From positions 62,001 to 126,000 of the forward strand of contig NZ_WEHZ01000005.1 of the NCBI RefSeq assembly GCF_012641745.1: a stretch of 64,000 nt of DNA. Direction: 5' to 3'. This document shows, one piece after another, positions 48,014 to 57,844 of the stretch. How positions within the stretch are numbered: the stretch's first letter is position 1; each line of letters begins with the position of its first letter. This DNA comes from Pseudoalteromonas peptidolytica (lineage in GTDB: Bacteria > Pseudomonadota > Gammaproteobacteria > Enterobacterales > Alteromonadaceae). Made by a program: the position numbers and the translations under genes. The notes beneath the pieces are model-generated. The model saw only the letters and a program-made list of their open reading frames with translations, searched no databases and was not told the DNA's origin.

Positions 48014-48541
48014 TTAGAACCGCCTAACGTAAAATAAGTTAAAGAAATCCAGACCTGGATTATGATCACTTAGACCAGCATTTGAGTAATGTAAGTACCT
48101 CATTCCCACTCTGCTATATGGTGTTACGCTTAAATTGATACCAATTCGGTCTTCAAATTGATAATGCACACCAATATCTTTACCGGCAAAACGTGTGTCA
48201 CTGACGTATGACATGCCAATACCAAATTCAAAATTAACAGGCATCGTGCCGAGTTTGGTTATTGGCACATTGAGCACAGGCGATAAAGCAATTGCAAAAC
48301 TAGTGTCTGAACGTTTTGGGTCGCCATACTCCCAATAGTTCGTACTCAACTCAAAGTAAATGTACGAACCTTCACTGAACCCATATTCTGAAATACTAAA
48401 GTATGCTGGCCGATAACCAAGCCTTAAGCCTTTAACGTCACCCTCTCCCATCACATAATCCAGTGCAACTTCACTACTATATGAAGGGATAGACACCAAT
48501 AAGAAACCTAGCCAGACCACTATCAATGAAACAAAACGCAT
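48014..48541 (-). CDS. pagL: PagL-like lipid A 3-O-deacylase (outer membrane)
   Basis: A 175-residue protein with a signal peptide (about 1-22) and an eight-strand barrel-like pattern ending in Phe. The block HYSNAGLSDHNPGLDFFNLFY matches the PagL active-site region: His151 and Ser153 correspond to the His/Ser of the P. aeruginosa enzyme. The third residue, Glu in P. aeruginosa 14 residues after the His, is Asp165 here. PagL removes the 3-linked acyl chain from lipid A and so reduces endotoxicity. Start ATG with GAGGAG. It is monocistronic. Family call is strong; activity with Asp is an inference. Confidence 0.82.
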   Translation of the reverse strand: MRFVSLIVVWLGFLLVSIPSYSSEVALDYVMGEGDVKGLRLGYRPAYFSISEYGFSEGSYIYFELSTNYWEYGDPKRSDTSFAIALSPVLNVPITKLGTMPVNFEFGIGMSYVSDTRFAGKDIGVHYQFEDRIGINLSVTPYSRVGMRYLHYSNAGLSDHNPGLDFFNLFYVRRF

Positions 48542-48711
48542 AACAACTCCTCAACCACGGAGACTAGTTTACGTCATTATTTAATTCTATAAATACACCA
48601 AAATGCACTTTAATGATGCCATAATGACACCAAACGAAAATTATCAAGGCACAAGTAAAACCAATACCAAATTATGAGTTATACTACCTAAAACAACCTT
48701 GAGAACGTTAT

Positions 48712-49393
48712 ATGCAGTATTTCATTGGGAGCGTTATCGCTATATTCAGTGCTTTTTATACACACGCTGGCATACCAAAGAAAATAGATATCTACACCGA
48801 GCATCTTCCTCCTTATCAAGTCAAACAAAAAAATGGCGCCATCGGCGGTTTTGCTAGCGAAATTGTCAGACTCATTATGTGGGAAGCCGATTTAGGCTAT
48901 CAAATCTATATGTTGCCATGGGCACGAGCCAAGTCATATGCCAGTAAATCGCCTTACGCATTGCTGTACTCATTAGCCAAGACCAGTGATCGAGAAGCGA
49001 ATTACACTTGGATTGCACCGCTGTGTGAATTGAACGTCGCGTTTTATAAGCGTGCCGATGTAAACACCCACTCTCAGTGGAGTATAGAAAAAATAAAACA
49101 ACATGTTGTTGCCGTTGGTGCCGACCAACTCTCAGAGAATTACCTGAAACAGCACGGTTTTAATCCTGACAATAATCTTCGGTGCGGAGAATTTTGTTGA
49201 AAGAATGGCAACTAGAATGGGCGCTCGTGCGCAATGGGATAAAGTCTTAGAAGTCCCCAACTTGAGTAAAACACTTTACCTCACTGCTCGTAAAAATGCG
49301 CCAGAAGCTTACGTACAAAAATTAAAAAAAGCAGCAGCTCAAGTACTTGAAAAACGTCATATGACTGACGTTGGCTGTCAAGTTAGGCCGTAA
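48712..49393 (+). pseudogene. Frameshifted periplasmic solute-binding protein (SBP family 3-like)
   Basis: The first part (to the TGA at 49198-49200) has a signal peptide and the opening of a small polar amino acid-type binding protein (IDIYTEHLPPYQ, GGFASEIVRLI). In the +1 frame, codons from about 49178 (FGAENFVERMATRMG) continue the same kind of protein to 49393. A single indel near 49170-49178 joins the two halves into about 227 residues, the normal length of this family. It is therefore a recent frameshift or a sequencing error. No transporter genes lie beside it, which fits the orphan, extracellular solute-sensing members common in Alteromonadales. Confidence 0.75.
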
Positions 49394-49748
49394 CACCCAG
49401 CTGATCATTTTACTCGCAATCTCGATATGATAAGTCTACAGTACAGACTGGAGGTATTAATACCAGTTTGACTTAAAACTTGCTCAATTTGAAGGAGTAA
49501 ATCTGACGCTAACAGTGTTAAAAATTTCTTATTTAGAACAACTAAATAGCAAAATTTTTGCCTAGTTATCGACAAGATTTTCTCGCCTCAAAATAGACCT
49601 CTTAATTAAGAAAATTGGTATAACCTTACAAATTTTACCGCGATTTAATTGGTATTGGGCTGTAGTCTGCGTCATACAGCTAACACAGCCTTACAATGCT
49701 TCATCTTACCAATTTCGCGCTCTTATTCTCAGTTATAGGTAGGTAACT
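49394..49748. other. Non-coding gap holding MITE copy 2
   Basis: Apart from the MITE-like element at 49461-49620 I see no gene. The last 100 bases precede the alcohol dehydrogenase gene and contain AGGTA as its ribosome binding site; no clear promoter boxes. Confidence 0.4.
49461..49620. mobile_element. MITE-like element copy 2 (short form, 160 bp)
   Basis: The ends are TACCAGTT and AATTGGTA (one mismatch). It is flanked by TAA on both sides (49458-49460 and 49621-49623). Same orientation as copy 1 but lacks the GC-richer core of about 46 bp. Confidence 0.8.
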
Positions 49749-50945
49749 ATGAATTGGTTCTATCGCATTTACCATTTTGCACTCAAATGTATTGTGATTT
49801 TTATTGGTATTCCAAGCCCCAAACTACATCAGGGTAAACAAGGATTAGACAGTGCGATACAAGCACTGGGATTGCAAAAAGGGGACAACGTTCTGGTTGT
49901 CACAGATAACGTCCTATTACAGCTAAACCTCCATAACATCGTTGCAGAGGCATTAGAAAAAGCCAATCTGGTCGCGCATTATTACAGTGAGGTATTACCC
50001 AACCCTACCATAGACAACATTGAAAATGGTGTCGCGACATATCATCAAAAACACTGTAAAGCTATTATTTCTCTTGGCGGTGGCTCGGTATTAGACAGCG
50101 GCAAACTCATTGGTGCAAGAATTGTCAGGCCTCACAAGCAAGTTACCCAGCTAAAAGGCCTGTTTAAAGTACTCAAGCGCTTGCCTGCCAATATTGCTAT
50201 TCCAACCACCGCAGGAACTGGATCAGAGACTACCGTTGCAGCTGTGGTAAACGACCCACAGAGCAATACAAAATACGCTGCAACAGACTTCTGCTTGGTG
50301 CCCCATCACGCTGTGTTGTTGCCAGAATTAACCACCAGCATGCCTGCACATATTAGCGCAACCACTGCGATTGATGCCTTAACTCACGCAATTGAAGCGC
50401 TCCTCAGTATCAACTGTTTGAAATTCAGTCAAGAGCGCGCGCTTTGCGCATGTAAAGCCATTTTTGAGTTTTTACCTAAAGTGCAACAGACCCCTAATGA
50501 TTTAAACGCAAGAGCGCAGTTGCTACTCGCTTCTCATTACGCTGGTCAAGCCTTTACCAGAACATCTGTAGGTTATGTACATGCTATTTCGCATCAATTA
50601 AGTGCGCAGTATGGCACGCCTCACGGCCTTGCCAACGCAGTGTTATTGCTACCTGTACTCAAATGGTATGGTGATAGAATAAACCAGCAGCTAGCCTTAA
50701 TCGCCAGATACTGTGGCCTTACTTCGTTGGACTACCCAATAGAACGACAAGCAGACGACTTGCTTAACCACATAGAAAACTTGCTGCGCGAGCTAAATAT
50801 TCAAACCAAGCTTCATGAAGTTCTACAAAGCGACGTGGCATATTTAGCAGAGCTTGCATTAAAAGAAGCCCACCCAGATTATCCGGTACCACACTTTATG
50901 GATCCTTGCGCATGTCAGGGAATTATAAAAGACATTGCTTGTTAG
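49749..50945 (+). CDS. Iron-containing alcohol dehydrogenase
   Basis: A 398-residue group III (iron-dependent) alcohol dehydrogenase. The NAD(P)-binding GGGSVLDSGK, the PTTAGTGSE motif and the metal-binding block ALTHAIEALLSIN plus a later HAISHQL...GTPHGLANA are all present; the Asp/His ligands appear intact. It oxidises or reduces a primary alcohol or aldehyde in the cytosol. The N-terminal hydrophobic stretch (YHFALKCIVIFIGIP) is slightly unusual for a soluble enzyme and is shared by some marine members. Start ATG with AGGTA. It is monocistronic and convergent with a chemoreceptor gene. Confidence 0.88.
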   Translation: MNWFYRIYHFALKCIVIFIGIPSPKLHQGKQGLDSAIQALGLQKGDNVLVVTDNVLLQLNLHNIVAEALEKANLVAHYYSEVLPNPTIDNIENGVATYHQKHCKAIISLGGGSVLDSGKLIGARIVRPHKQVTQLKGLFKVLKRLPANIAIPTTAGTGSETTVAAVVNDPQSNTKYAATDFCLVPHHAVLLPELTTSMPAHISATTAIDALTHAIEALLSINCLKFSQERALCACKAIFEFLPKVQQTPNDLNARAQLLLASHYAGQAFTRTSVGYVHAISHQLSAQYGTPHGLANAVLLLPVLKWYGDRINQQLALIARYCGLTSLDYPIERQADDLLNHIENLLRELNIQTKLHEVLQSDVAYLAELALKEAHPDYPVPHFMDPCACQGIIKDIAC

Positions 50946-50959
50946 CTGAATACGGTAAC

Positions 50960-50993
50960 GATGACACTGCACTTCGTAATGGGCGTTGTCATC
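50960..50993. terminator. Possible hairpin between convergent genes
   Basis: GATGACA/TGTCATC with a 20-nt loop lies in the 58-bp gap between two convergent genes. The long loop and absence of a T tract make it weak. Confidence 0.25.
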
Positions 50994-51003
50994 ATCACTG
51001 ATA

Positions 51004-53028
51004 TTACAATTTAAATCGCTCAACTAGTGTAGCAAGGCGATGCGAGAAACTACTTAAAGACTCGCTGCCCCTTGCTAAACTTTGCATAGCTTGAGCGTTC
51101 TCGCTTGCAGTGCTCTGTGCGTCTAGCATCACTTGCTCTATTTGTTGACAGTCTGTCGCTTGATGTCCCGCAGCTTGATTTACTTCTTCACTTAGCGTAG
51201 TCACTTGTGCAATCGCGGTAGCTATCTCATCCATTGCCAGTGCAAGCGCTTCGCTTTGTTGGACACTGAATTCAACATCTCGTTGGCCAGAGTTAATCGC
51301 CTCGGCGGCAGTATGTGTATCTTGTCGCAGTGCAACAATTTTTTGATTGATTTCATTAGTTGATTCTTGCGTGCGAGACGCAAGTGTTCTTACTTCATCA
51401 GCAACCACTGCAAAGCCCCGCCCCTGCTCTCCAGCACGCGCAGCTTCAATAGCAGCATTTAACGCCAGTAGGTTAGTTTGTTCAGCAATAGAGACGATAG
51501 TATCTAAAATACTGCCAATACTTTCACTGTGTGAGGTCAGCTTGGCCATACTCTCGACCGCCTCTGACATACGTGTACTCAAAGACAAGATATGCTGCTT
51601 ATTTTCTTGTGCATTTTTGCTCACTTCGGTTTTGTGTTGGTTGGCAGTGTGAATGCTTGCAAGACTCTCAGAAGAGCGCTCAGACACAGATAAGGCACTG
51701 GCTGAAATACTTTGTGATAGCCGGTTTGCATTGTCCATTCGTCGCATCTGCTCTGTGGCATTCCCTGCTATTTGCTTACTTTCCCGCAGTGAAGCTTGTG
51801 ATAATGCTTCGAGCTCATGTACCTGCTTGTTAATCGACTCTAACAACTCCCTTAAGTTGTCTTTTACTTGGTTGATGTTATCAATTAACTGTCCAAACTC
51901 ATCGTCATTACGTTTGCTCATTTTTTTTGAAAAGTCACCAGCCGCTAAGTGCCTCAACATTTTATTTACCGCAGCCAAAGGCCCTAACATCGCACGGCTG
52001 GTTGATACAGAAATAAACGCCCCCAACACAATAAACACCACAACCAGAATCATGGTCACATTTTGTGCCCGCTCGATTAGTACACTCACCTCGCTTTGTG
52101 CACGATTAAAAGCAGCATTGGCATTTTGCTGCATTTTTTCAAGCTCAGCTAAAATAGTAAAACCATGTTCCTCAGATTGTTTATATAGTGTAGCTGCCTG
52201 CTGTTGCTTATTGAGCTTCTCTTTTACTGCGCTATAAAGGTAACCCGGCGCTTCTAGCTTTTCCCTCAGCCTGCCCATTCCCTCACCAAACTGCGCCAGC
52301 AGCGGCTCTGCATTCATTCCTATAGCTTGGCGCTGTAAAAATGCCACGTTATTATCAATATTATCCAGTAAAAACAGCATATCTTGTTGATGGGGTGTCA
52401 GCTGTTGAAGAGATAGCCCACTGATCCTCTCACTGTTATTCTCAAGGGTAAAAAGCATGTCATCAATACGGACACCTGTACCTATCATTTCCTCTAGTTG
52501 TCTCGTATTGCTGGTTTCTAATAACTCAAGATCCAGCATCGCATTACTGGCCAGTTCTTTATCTTTTTGCAATGTTTGATATTGCTCATGAATACGTTGT
52601 TGTGCTTCTACAGCATCGGCTTTAGCCTGTAGCATTTGCTCTGCTGCAAGACTTAGTTTACGGCCAAGGTTAAGCGTGCGTTTTAGCGGCTCTGCAAACG
52701 TAGGCATGGATTCCGTTAATGATGTCAAATGCTGTTGGCGCTCAACATACAACGCGTTTCCAGCAGCGAATCGCTGCTTTGCGTCACTTATCTCGGCTGC
52801 ACTTTCTAATGTGTAAGCTTGGGCAATAAGCTTGCTGAGTTTAAGTTGTTCAAGCTGCAGAGCATCAGCACTGCGCTGAATTGGTAGTGTGACCTCGCCC
52901 ATATCTTGATTGGCTGATTTAATTTGCGCTAACGCTAAGTAGGCTAGGATACCTGCAAGTAGCAGCAGCAAGCCTAATGCACTAAAGCCTAAAGTAATTT
53001 TTTGTTTTATTGTTAGTTTACTTAGCAT
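51004..53028 (-). CDS. Methyl-accepting chemotaxis protein
   Basis: A 674-residue chemoreceptor. TM1 (about 11-33) and TM2 (about 315-340) flank a large, mostly helical periplasmic sensor of about 280 residues, without a PAS or Cache signature I can recognise (helical-bundle type). A HAMP domain follows ([20 protein letters not shown]). The signalling hairpin tip is [20 protein letters not shown] and [15 protein letters not shown]. There is no C-terminal NWETF tether. It should feed CheA/CheW elsewhere in the genome. Ligand unknown. The start ATG has a weak ribosome binding site. Confidence 0.93.
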   Translation of the reverse strand: MLSKLTIKQKITLGFSALGLLLLLAGILAYLALAQIKSANQDMGEVTLPIQRSADALQLEQLKLSKLIAQAYTLESAAEISDAKQRFAAGNALYVERQQHLTSLTESMPTFAEPLKRTLNLGRKLSLAAEQMLQAKADAVEAQQRIHEQYQTLQKDKELASNAMLDLELLETSNTRQLEEMIGTGVRIDDMLFTLENNSERISGLSLQQLTPHQQDMLFLLDNIDNNVAFLQRQAIGMNAEPLLAQFGEGMGRLREKLEAPGYLYSAVKEKLNKQQQAATLYKQSEEHGFTILAELEKMQQNANAAFNRAQSEVSVLIERAQNVTMILVVVFIVLGAFISVSTSRAMLGPLAAVNKMLRHLAAGDFSKKMSKRNDDEFGQLIDNINQVKDNLRELLESINKQVHELEALSQASLRESKQIAGNATEQMRRMDNANRLSQSISASALSVSERSSESLASIHTANQHKTEVSKNAQENKQHILSLSTRMSEAVESMAKLTSHSESIGSILDTIVSIAEQTNLLALNAAIEAARAGEQGRGFAVVADEVRTLASRTQESTNEINQKIVALRQDTHTAAEAINSGQRDVEFSVQQSEALALAMDEIATAIAQVTTLSEEVNQAAGHQATDCQQIEQVMLDAQSTASENAQAMQSLARGSESLSSFSHRLATLVERFKL

Positions 53029-53226
53029 AATGTCATTGCTCTAATTTGAGTAACCAAACTATGTTACAAACGGAATAAAAAACCAAGTAAATACTCTAAA
53101 TTTTATGAACTCAACTATTAAAAAGGTAGCTACAAAACCTCTCTTTTGCTTACTTACTTTTTGATTTTATTTTTAGTTTTAGCGATCATAGTGGAAAACC
53201 ACCTGATGATTTATGAGCATATTACA

Positions 53227-53679
53227 ATGAGAAAAACTGCTATCAAAGAAGCTAAGGACTTGTGTCAAAAACATAAGAGCGCGTTTTTATCTACCCTATC
53301 AAGCAATCAAAAAGGGTTTCCTTTTTCCTCTATCGCCCAATATATCTTTCTTGATGATAACCACTTTTATTTTTTTATCAGCGATATAGCACAGCACACG
53401 AAGAATTTAATTAAACACTCTGAGCTTTCTTTTATGATTTTAGACGATGGTGATGTCGCAGACGTTGAAAATGCTCGAGTCACTATTTTAGGCCATGCCC
53501 ATAAATTATCGAGAGATGAAAGCCGCGCGCAAATTGACCAGTTTATTGCCACCCATGAAAAGGCACAGCAATATGCCATGCTCGGCGATTTTAACCTTTG
53601 GCGAGTGGTTGTTACACGAGTACGGTACGTTGGTGGTTTTGGACGCGCATTTTGGCTTGAAAAAGGTGAGTGGTATTAA
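53227..53679 (+). CDS. PNPOx-fold (HugZ-like) flavin/heme-binding protein
   Basis: About 150 residues of a split-barrel, pyridoxamine 5'-phosphate oxidase-like fold. The start MRKTAIKEAKDLCQKHKSA, followed by FLSTLSSNQKGFPFSSIAQYI, matches the N-terminal domain of HugZ-type proteins, some of which degrade heme. The C-terminal heme-ligand tail of HugZ is not visible, so it may be a flavin or general-stress protein instead. I choose ATG 53227 because it fits the family's start; ATG 53206 has a somewhat better ribosome binding site. It overlaps the convergent GNAT gene by 4 bp. Confidence 0.7.
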   Translation: MRKTAIKEAKDLCQKHKSAFLSTLSSNQKGFPFSSIAQYIFLDDNHFYFFISDIAQHTKNLIKHSELSFMILDDGDVADVENARVTILGHAHKLSRDESRAQIDQFIATHEKAQQYAMLGDFNLWRVVVTRVRYVGGFGRAFWLEKGEWY

Positions 53680-54080
53680 ACGGCGAAGTCGAATGTATTT
53701 TGACTTTGCTTCGCAGACTTGCCTTTGGTATTCAAAACAGCATGCCAAAATGCACGAGAGCTGGGTGTATCGCCCTCTTTCTTGACCTTCCAGCACCCTT
53801 TATAAATAGACCAGATATGCGCCATAAACTGGCTGGCATACCCTTTTCTGCGTTCTGAGGGAATAATATAGAGTGCACAGACCTCAAACTCTCTGCGGCG
53901 TGAAATACATATCGCAATGAAGCCCACCAACTTGCCATCTACATATAATAAATATGCCATGTTCGTTGCACAGCATAACTCAAACAAGCCAAGTTGACGC
54001 GGATAATCGCTCTGCTCCAACAGATGTGCCATTGTCTGTTCACTGTATTTATCAACTCGAATAAGTTCTAATTCTGCCAC
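53676..54080 (-). CDS. GNAT-family N-acetyltransferase
   Basis: A 134-residue GNAT protein. The strand YLLYVDGKLVGFIAI is motif D-like; the acetyl-CoA pyrophosphate loop is SERRKGYASQFM (RxxGxA-like). The C-terminal AFWHAVLNTKG is the usual last strand. It acetylates an unknown amine. The tail-to-tail overlap with the HugZ-like gene is 4 bp. Nothing in the neighbourhood shows its substrate. Confidence 0.75.
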   Translation of the reverse strand: MAELELIRVDKYSEQTMAHLLEQSDYPRQLGLFELCCATNMAYLLYVDGKLVGFIAICISRRREFEVCALYIIPSERRKGYASQFMAHIWSIYKGCWKVKKEGDTPSSRAFWHAVLNTKGKSAKQSQNTFDFAV

Positions 54081-54806
54081 GCTCGCTCCCCCTAAACAGT
54101 AAGCCTATATCATCCGCAACGTTTGTGGGTAAATTGTGAAGTTAAATAAAATTGTTCGATTTGCACTTAATATCTGAAATTTGGTTTGCGTGATTGTTTG
54201 TCGTAATGCAACAAATCAGCCTGGTATCAATACAAGCTTTGATTAAGACGCAGGGCTTATATGTCCCAATCAGCGTAACAAATTAACCTGCCATAATTAC
54301 ACTCTTTTACACTTCCATCCTGTACCTAAGTTAGTATATTTTCTGACCTTAATTGATACCAATTTTCTTAATTAAGTGGTCTATTTTGAAGCGAGAAAAT
54401 CTTGTCGATAACACCGCTACCGCGTTCTGCTATCGCCAAAGTACCGACGTCCATGCAGGCAAGACAAAAATTTCTTATGTCGTTGTTTTAAATTAGAGAT
54501 TTTTAACACAGTAAACGTCAGATTTACGCCTTCAGATTGAGCAAGTATTAAGGCCAATTGGTATAAAAGGTTGCTCTACTTATTATGAATTACAGATTCG
54601 CTAACCCGTTTCACTATTTTGACTCAGCACTTGAGCTGTTTGAGGAAGTACATAACTAAGATTGCGTTAATAGCCTCTTTCTAACATCACCAGATGGAGT
54701 CCCCCATCACCCATATAGGTACTTTGTTAGATGGAAACGTAATGTCATTGCCTCAATATAGAGTGCTGAGTAAAGCAAATGGTGTTACTTTTGAAAGGAT
54801 TTTATT
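54081..54806. other. Long non-coding gap holding MITE copy 3
   Basis: 726 bases without a credible gene. It holds the MITE-like element 54357-54563. A 24-codon frame at 54585-54659 has no ribosome binding site. AAGGA precedes the lipoprotein gene at 54807. No clear promoter boxes were recognised. Confidence 0.4.
54357..54563. mobile_element. MITE-like element copy 3 (long form, 207 bp, reverse)
   Basis: The ends are TACCAATT and AATTGGTA. Left flank TGA, right flank TAA: the only copy without an identical 3-bp duplication. Its body is the most diverged of the five, which suggests an older insertion. Orientation opposite to copies 1 and 2. Confidence 0.75.
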
Positions 54807-56267
54807 ATGCGTGTAATACTGACTATACTCGTTTGCGCTACCACATCGCTGGTAGGCTGCGGTGGAAGCGCTTCAGACTCAAACACTGTGCCTCCCCCAA
54901 AAAATATTGCTCCCAACCCTGCGCCTAACCCTCTGGAAAATAAACTCAACCTCAGCGCACTTGATCAACAAAATAGCCTGTACTCCAGCGATTTGGGTTA
55001 CACCACAGCTTTGGAGCGCGTCTTTAACTTAAAAAATGACAAGCTATTAGTGCTAGGAGAAACGTCAAGTGTTGAAGAATCGGGAAATAAAGAAGGTTTT
55101 TATGCCATCACTGATCCTAACGGTCAAACTTATCAGTTCGAACAATCGACTGAGGGGTTTGTTGATGCTTGTGTATTCGATTCGGGTGAATATATTCTTG
55201 GTCGATTTATACAAGAAGGCGACGATATATTCAGTGTGCAACTAGAGCGTTATGATGAAACTGGCGTACAGCTAAAAAGCGTACCAATGCAAGCACTATC
55301 AATGGATGTCAAATATGATATACCCACTGACAAAAACGCTTGGCTTCTCAATCCTTTCACTATCATCCCGACAGATGATCCTCTTAGCGACACAAAATAC
55401 ACTCAAACCAGTATCACGTGGTGGCGCTTTAATAATGCTAAGTTCACCTGCCATGATGAAAACTTATATGTTAGTTATAATAATGGCGGACGAAAAATTG
55501 CAAAATATGACGCCAATTTACAACTAATGTGGCAAAAACCTATCGATATTCGGTATTGGGGTAATAGCTCTCGGGCTTCAGAAGCAATAGAAATTGCCAT
55601 CTCTGATAATGGCTACCTTTATAGCGCTCAAAACATCAGCACAGATGCAATCCCCGCATATAACCATAAATTTTCGACGGTTCATGCAGTCCCCCAAGAT
55701 GTTGCGCAAAGTGACATGCACGTCATTGTAAAAACATTTGACCTCAATGGCGAGTTGCTTAATGAGCAGTTTATTAGCGATGAACACTCTTCTTTGATTG
55801 ACGATATCAAAGTGCATCAAGATACCGTGTTTATCGGTGTATCAGCGCGGCGAAGCAAAGCAGATAGTACGCGCTATTCGAGTGAATGGGATGTTGGTTT
55901 AATACAGGTTTATCATGGTGAACGAATACCTCAGCGGTATTGGTATAACATAGACAAAGAAGATGTGCTGAGAGGGTTGGCAATAGCTGATAATACACTT
56001 TATCTTTACGGTCATATCGGTGGTGTGCAAGTAGACACAAATAGCTGGGTTGAACACACCAATGGGTTTATCGGACAACTGGACATAGAAAACTTGTCTG
56101 ATCTATCCATCGAAACATACCACACCGAGCGCTCTGCGAGTATTCAAAGTTTATCGGTACATGACACAGGTACTATTACCGCTGTTGGTATTGAAAATGC
56201 ACCGATGACGCACTCCGCAGATACCTCTATGGCGGGACTGTTTATAAAAGTGAACAGTAACCCATAA
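54807..56267 (+). CDS. Predicted lipoprotein with beta-propeller-like repeats
   Basis: A 486-residue protein with a lipoprotein signal: lipobox LVGC with Cys at about residue 18, then GGSASDSN and a Pro/Asn-rich tether (PPPKNIAPNPAPNP). The mature part shows repeated short blocks (KLLVLGETSS, GYLYSAQNIS, TLYLYGHIGG, GTITAVGIEN) spaced like blades of a propeller. No enzyme motif. Probably cell-surface or periplasmic; function unknown. Start ATG with AAAGGA. It stands alone between two MITE-like elements. Confidence 0.7.
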   Translation: MRVILTILVCATTSLVGCGGSASDSNTVPPPKNIAPNPAPNPLENKLNLSALDQQNSLYSSDLGYTTALERVFNLKNDKLLVLGETSSVEESGNKEGFYAITDPNGQTYQFEQSTEGFVDACVFDSGEYILGRFIQEGDDIFSVQLERYDETGVQLKSVPMQALSMDVKYDIPTDKNAWLLNPFTIIPTDDPLSDTKYTQTSITWWRFNNAKFTCHDENLYVSYNNGGRKIAKYDANLQLMWQKPIDIRYWGNSSRASEAIEIAISDNGYLYSAQNISTDAIPAYNHKFSTVHAVPQDVAQSDMHVIVKTFDLNGELLNEQFISDEHSSLIDDIKVHQDTVFIGVSARRSKADSTRYSSEWDVGLIQVYHGERIPQRYWYNIDKEDVLRGLAIADNTLYLYGHIGGVQVDTNSWVEHTNGFIGQLDIENLSDLSIETYHTERSASIQSLSVHDTGTITAVGIENAPMTHSADTSMAGLFIKVNSNP

Positions 56268-56393
56268 TGTTACTCTCGCGAAGCGCTGTATAAATGAAAT
56301 ACTTAATCTGAGGTTTAGGGATAGCGATGCAACTTCATTGGCAATAACTGGTTGCCAGCAAAGCTTTAATCACCCCAAACCCAGATCTGGTAA

Positions 56394-56553
56394 TATCAAT
56401 TATTTTAATTAGGTGGCCGATTTTGAGGCGAAAAAACCTTGTCGATAACTCGGCAAAAATTCTGCTATTTAGTTGTTCTAAATAAGAAATTTTTAACGCG
56501 GTTAGCGCCAGATTTACGCCTTCAAATTGAGCAAGTATTAAATCTAATTGATA
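56394..56553. mobile_element. MITE-like element copy 4 (short form, 160 bp, reverse)
   Basis: The ends are TATCAATT and AATTGATA, i.e. both ends carry the same compensating change relative to the other copies. It is flanked by TAA on both sides (56391-56393 and 56554-56556). It lacks the central GC-richer core, like copy 2. Confidence 0.8.
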
Positions 56554-56572
56554 TAACAGACGCTCTGTACAA

Positions 56573-57844
56573 TTAGCACAAGGGGAGCGTGATCAGCGCT
56601 TTAGCCCCTTGATTGTCCGCTAAATTACTCAAGTACAGCTCGCCTTGTTGATTGCGAATGATTTCTCGACTGAGTACTAAACCAATGCCCGAACCGTTCG
56701 GTTTAGTTGAATAAAATGGGACAAAAAGATTATCTAAATTATCAATGCCACCGCCATTATCTTGTAGGCAAAGTTGCCATTGTTGCCGTTTTTCAATGGT
56801 GAGTGTAATACCTTGCTTCGAAGCTAATTGATTTGCTTGTAGTGCGTTATTCACGAGATTAATCATGGCTTGTGTGAGCTGCGGTTCATCACAATACAGT
56901 ACACCTGAACTCAGTACGTCTATTTGCACTTCAGGAAAGAGCGCTTGCCAGCGGTTAGCTAATACTTCAACCGCTATCGTTTGTTTTTCTACCGCAGGTA
57001 ATTGAGCAATTTGCGCATAATTTGCAACAAATTGCTGTAAGTGTGCCGCACGACTCTCTATCACCCCTAGCATTGTTTGCTGCGTTGCCAATGGAATTAC
57101 GTCTCTGTCTTGTTGTAATGATTGCGCCATGGAAGACACGGGAGTAAGGGAGTTACGAACCTCATGGTTTAGCACTGAAAGTAACTTTTGCCAGACTTGT
57201 TTCTCGTTGTCTCTTAGCGCTTGCTCCACCGATACAAAAACCAGCAATTGATAGACACGCTGCCCGCGATAAAGTGGGTGTGATGCTATCTTGTAGCGCG
57301 AAGAGTGTTGTTGTAACTGCCACTGTTCATCGACCTGATTTAATGCCAATTTTGACGCCGGTATCCCATCTAGGGTCATATTTGGATATATGTCCGCCAT
57401 AGCACGATTGGCAAAATAAACCTGTTGATGACCATCAAGCACAAGTACTGGCAGTGTTAACTCACTGATAAAATTAAAGACAAAAGCCTCGTTTTGACCA
57501 TATTCTTGCCGCTTTTGCTGTAATCGTTCCACAACTAACTGAATTTCGGCTTTTAGCGCTGCGACTCGACCACCTTGATAGCTAGATAATTGCCATACAG
57601 TTAGCTCCTCGTTGGAGATGCTATCTAGCTGCACAGCAAGGTTATCAAGTACTGACATCACCTTGTTGTAGCTATACCAAAGTGACAGTAAAGAAGGCAC
57701 TAGTAAGGCTAAAAGTAAGGTTATTGCCCCCAATAAAGTCAGCTCAAAATAAATAATGGTCGCAATTAATACCGCAACAAGAATGACTAAAGGGACCGCA
57801 AAACCAAGCCATAGTTTTTGCTCAACGGATGTGAGCTTAGCCAC
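56573..57844 (-). CDS. Sensor histidine kinase, partner of the NtrC-type regulator
   Basis: A 423-residue kinase with two N-terminal membrane helices (about 11-32 and 33-53) separated by almost no periplasmic loop, so it senses a signal in or near the membrane. A PAS-like domain lies around residues 125-190. The phosphorylation box is LLSVLNHEVRNSLTPVSSMA, the N box MINLVNNALQANQ, and the G boxes DNGGGID and GSGIGLVLSREI. It starts at GTG 57844, overlapping the response regulator stop by 8 bp. It should phosphorylate the neighbouring regulator and control the ABC transporter genes upstream. Confidence 0.9.
   Translation of the reverse strand: MAKLTSVEQKLWLGFAVPLVILVAVLIATIIYFELTLLGAITLLLALLVPSLLSLWYSYNKVMSVLDNLAVQLDSISNEELTVWQLSSYQGGRVAALKAEIQLVVERLQQKRQEYGQNEAFVFNFISELTLPVLVLDGHQQVYFANRAMADIYPNMTLDGIPASKLALNQVDEQWQLQQHSSRYKIASHPLYRGQRVYQLLVFVSVEQALRDNEKQVWQKLLSVLNHEVRNSLTPVSSMAQSLQQDRDVIPLATQQTMLGVIESRAAHLQQFVANYAQIAQLPAVEKQTIAVEVLANRWQALFPEVQIDVLSSGVLYCDEPQLTQAMINLVNNALQANQLASKQGITLTIEKRQQWQLCLQDNGGGIDNLDNLFVPFYSTKPNGSGIGLVLSREIIRNQQGELYLSNLADNQGAKALITLPLC

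Noticed and set aside
51347..52237. Long plus-strand frames opposite the chemoreceptor gene
   Set aside because: They are shadows of the biased codons in the minus-strand coding sequence, without start signals or families.
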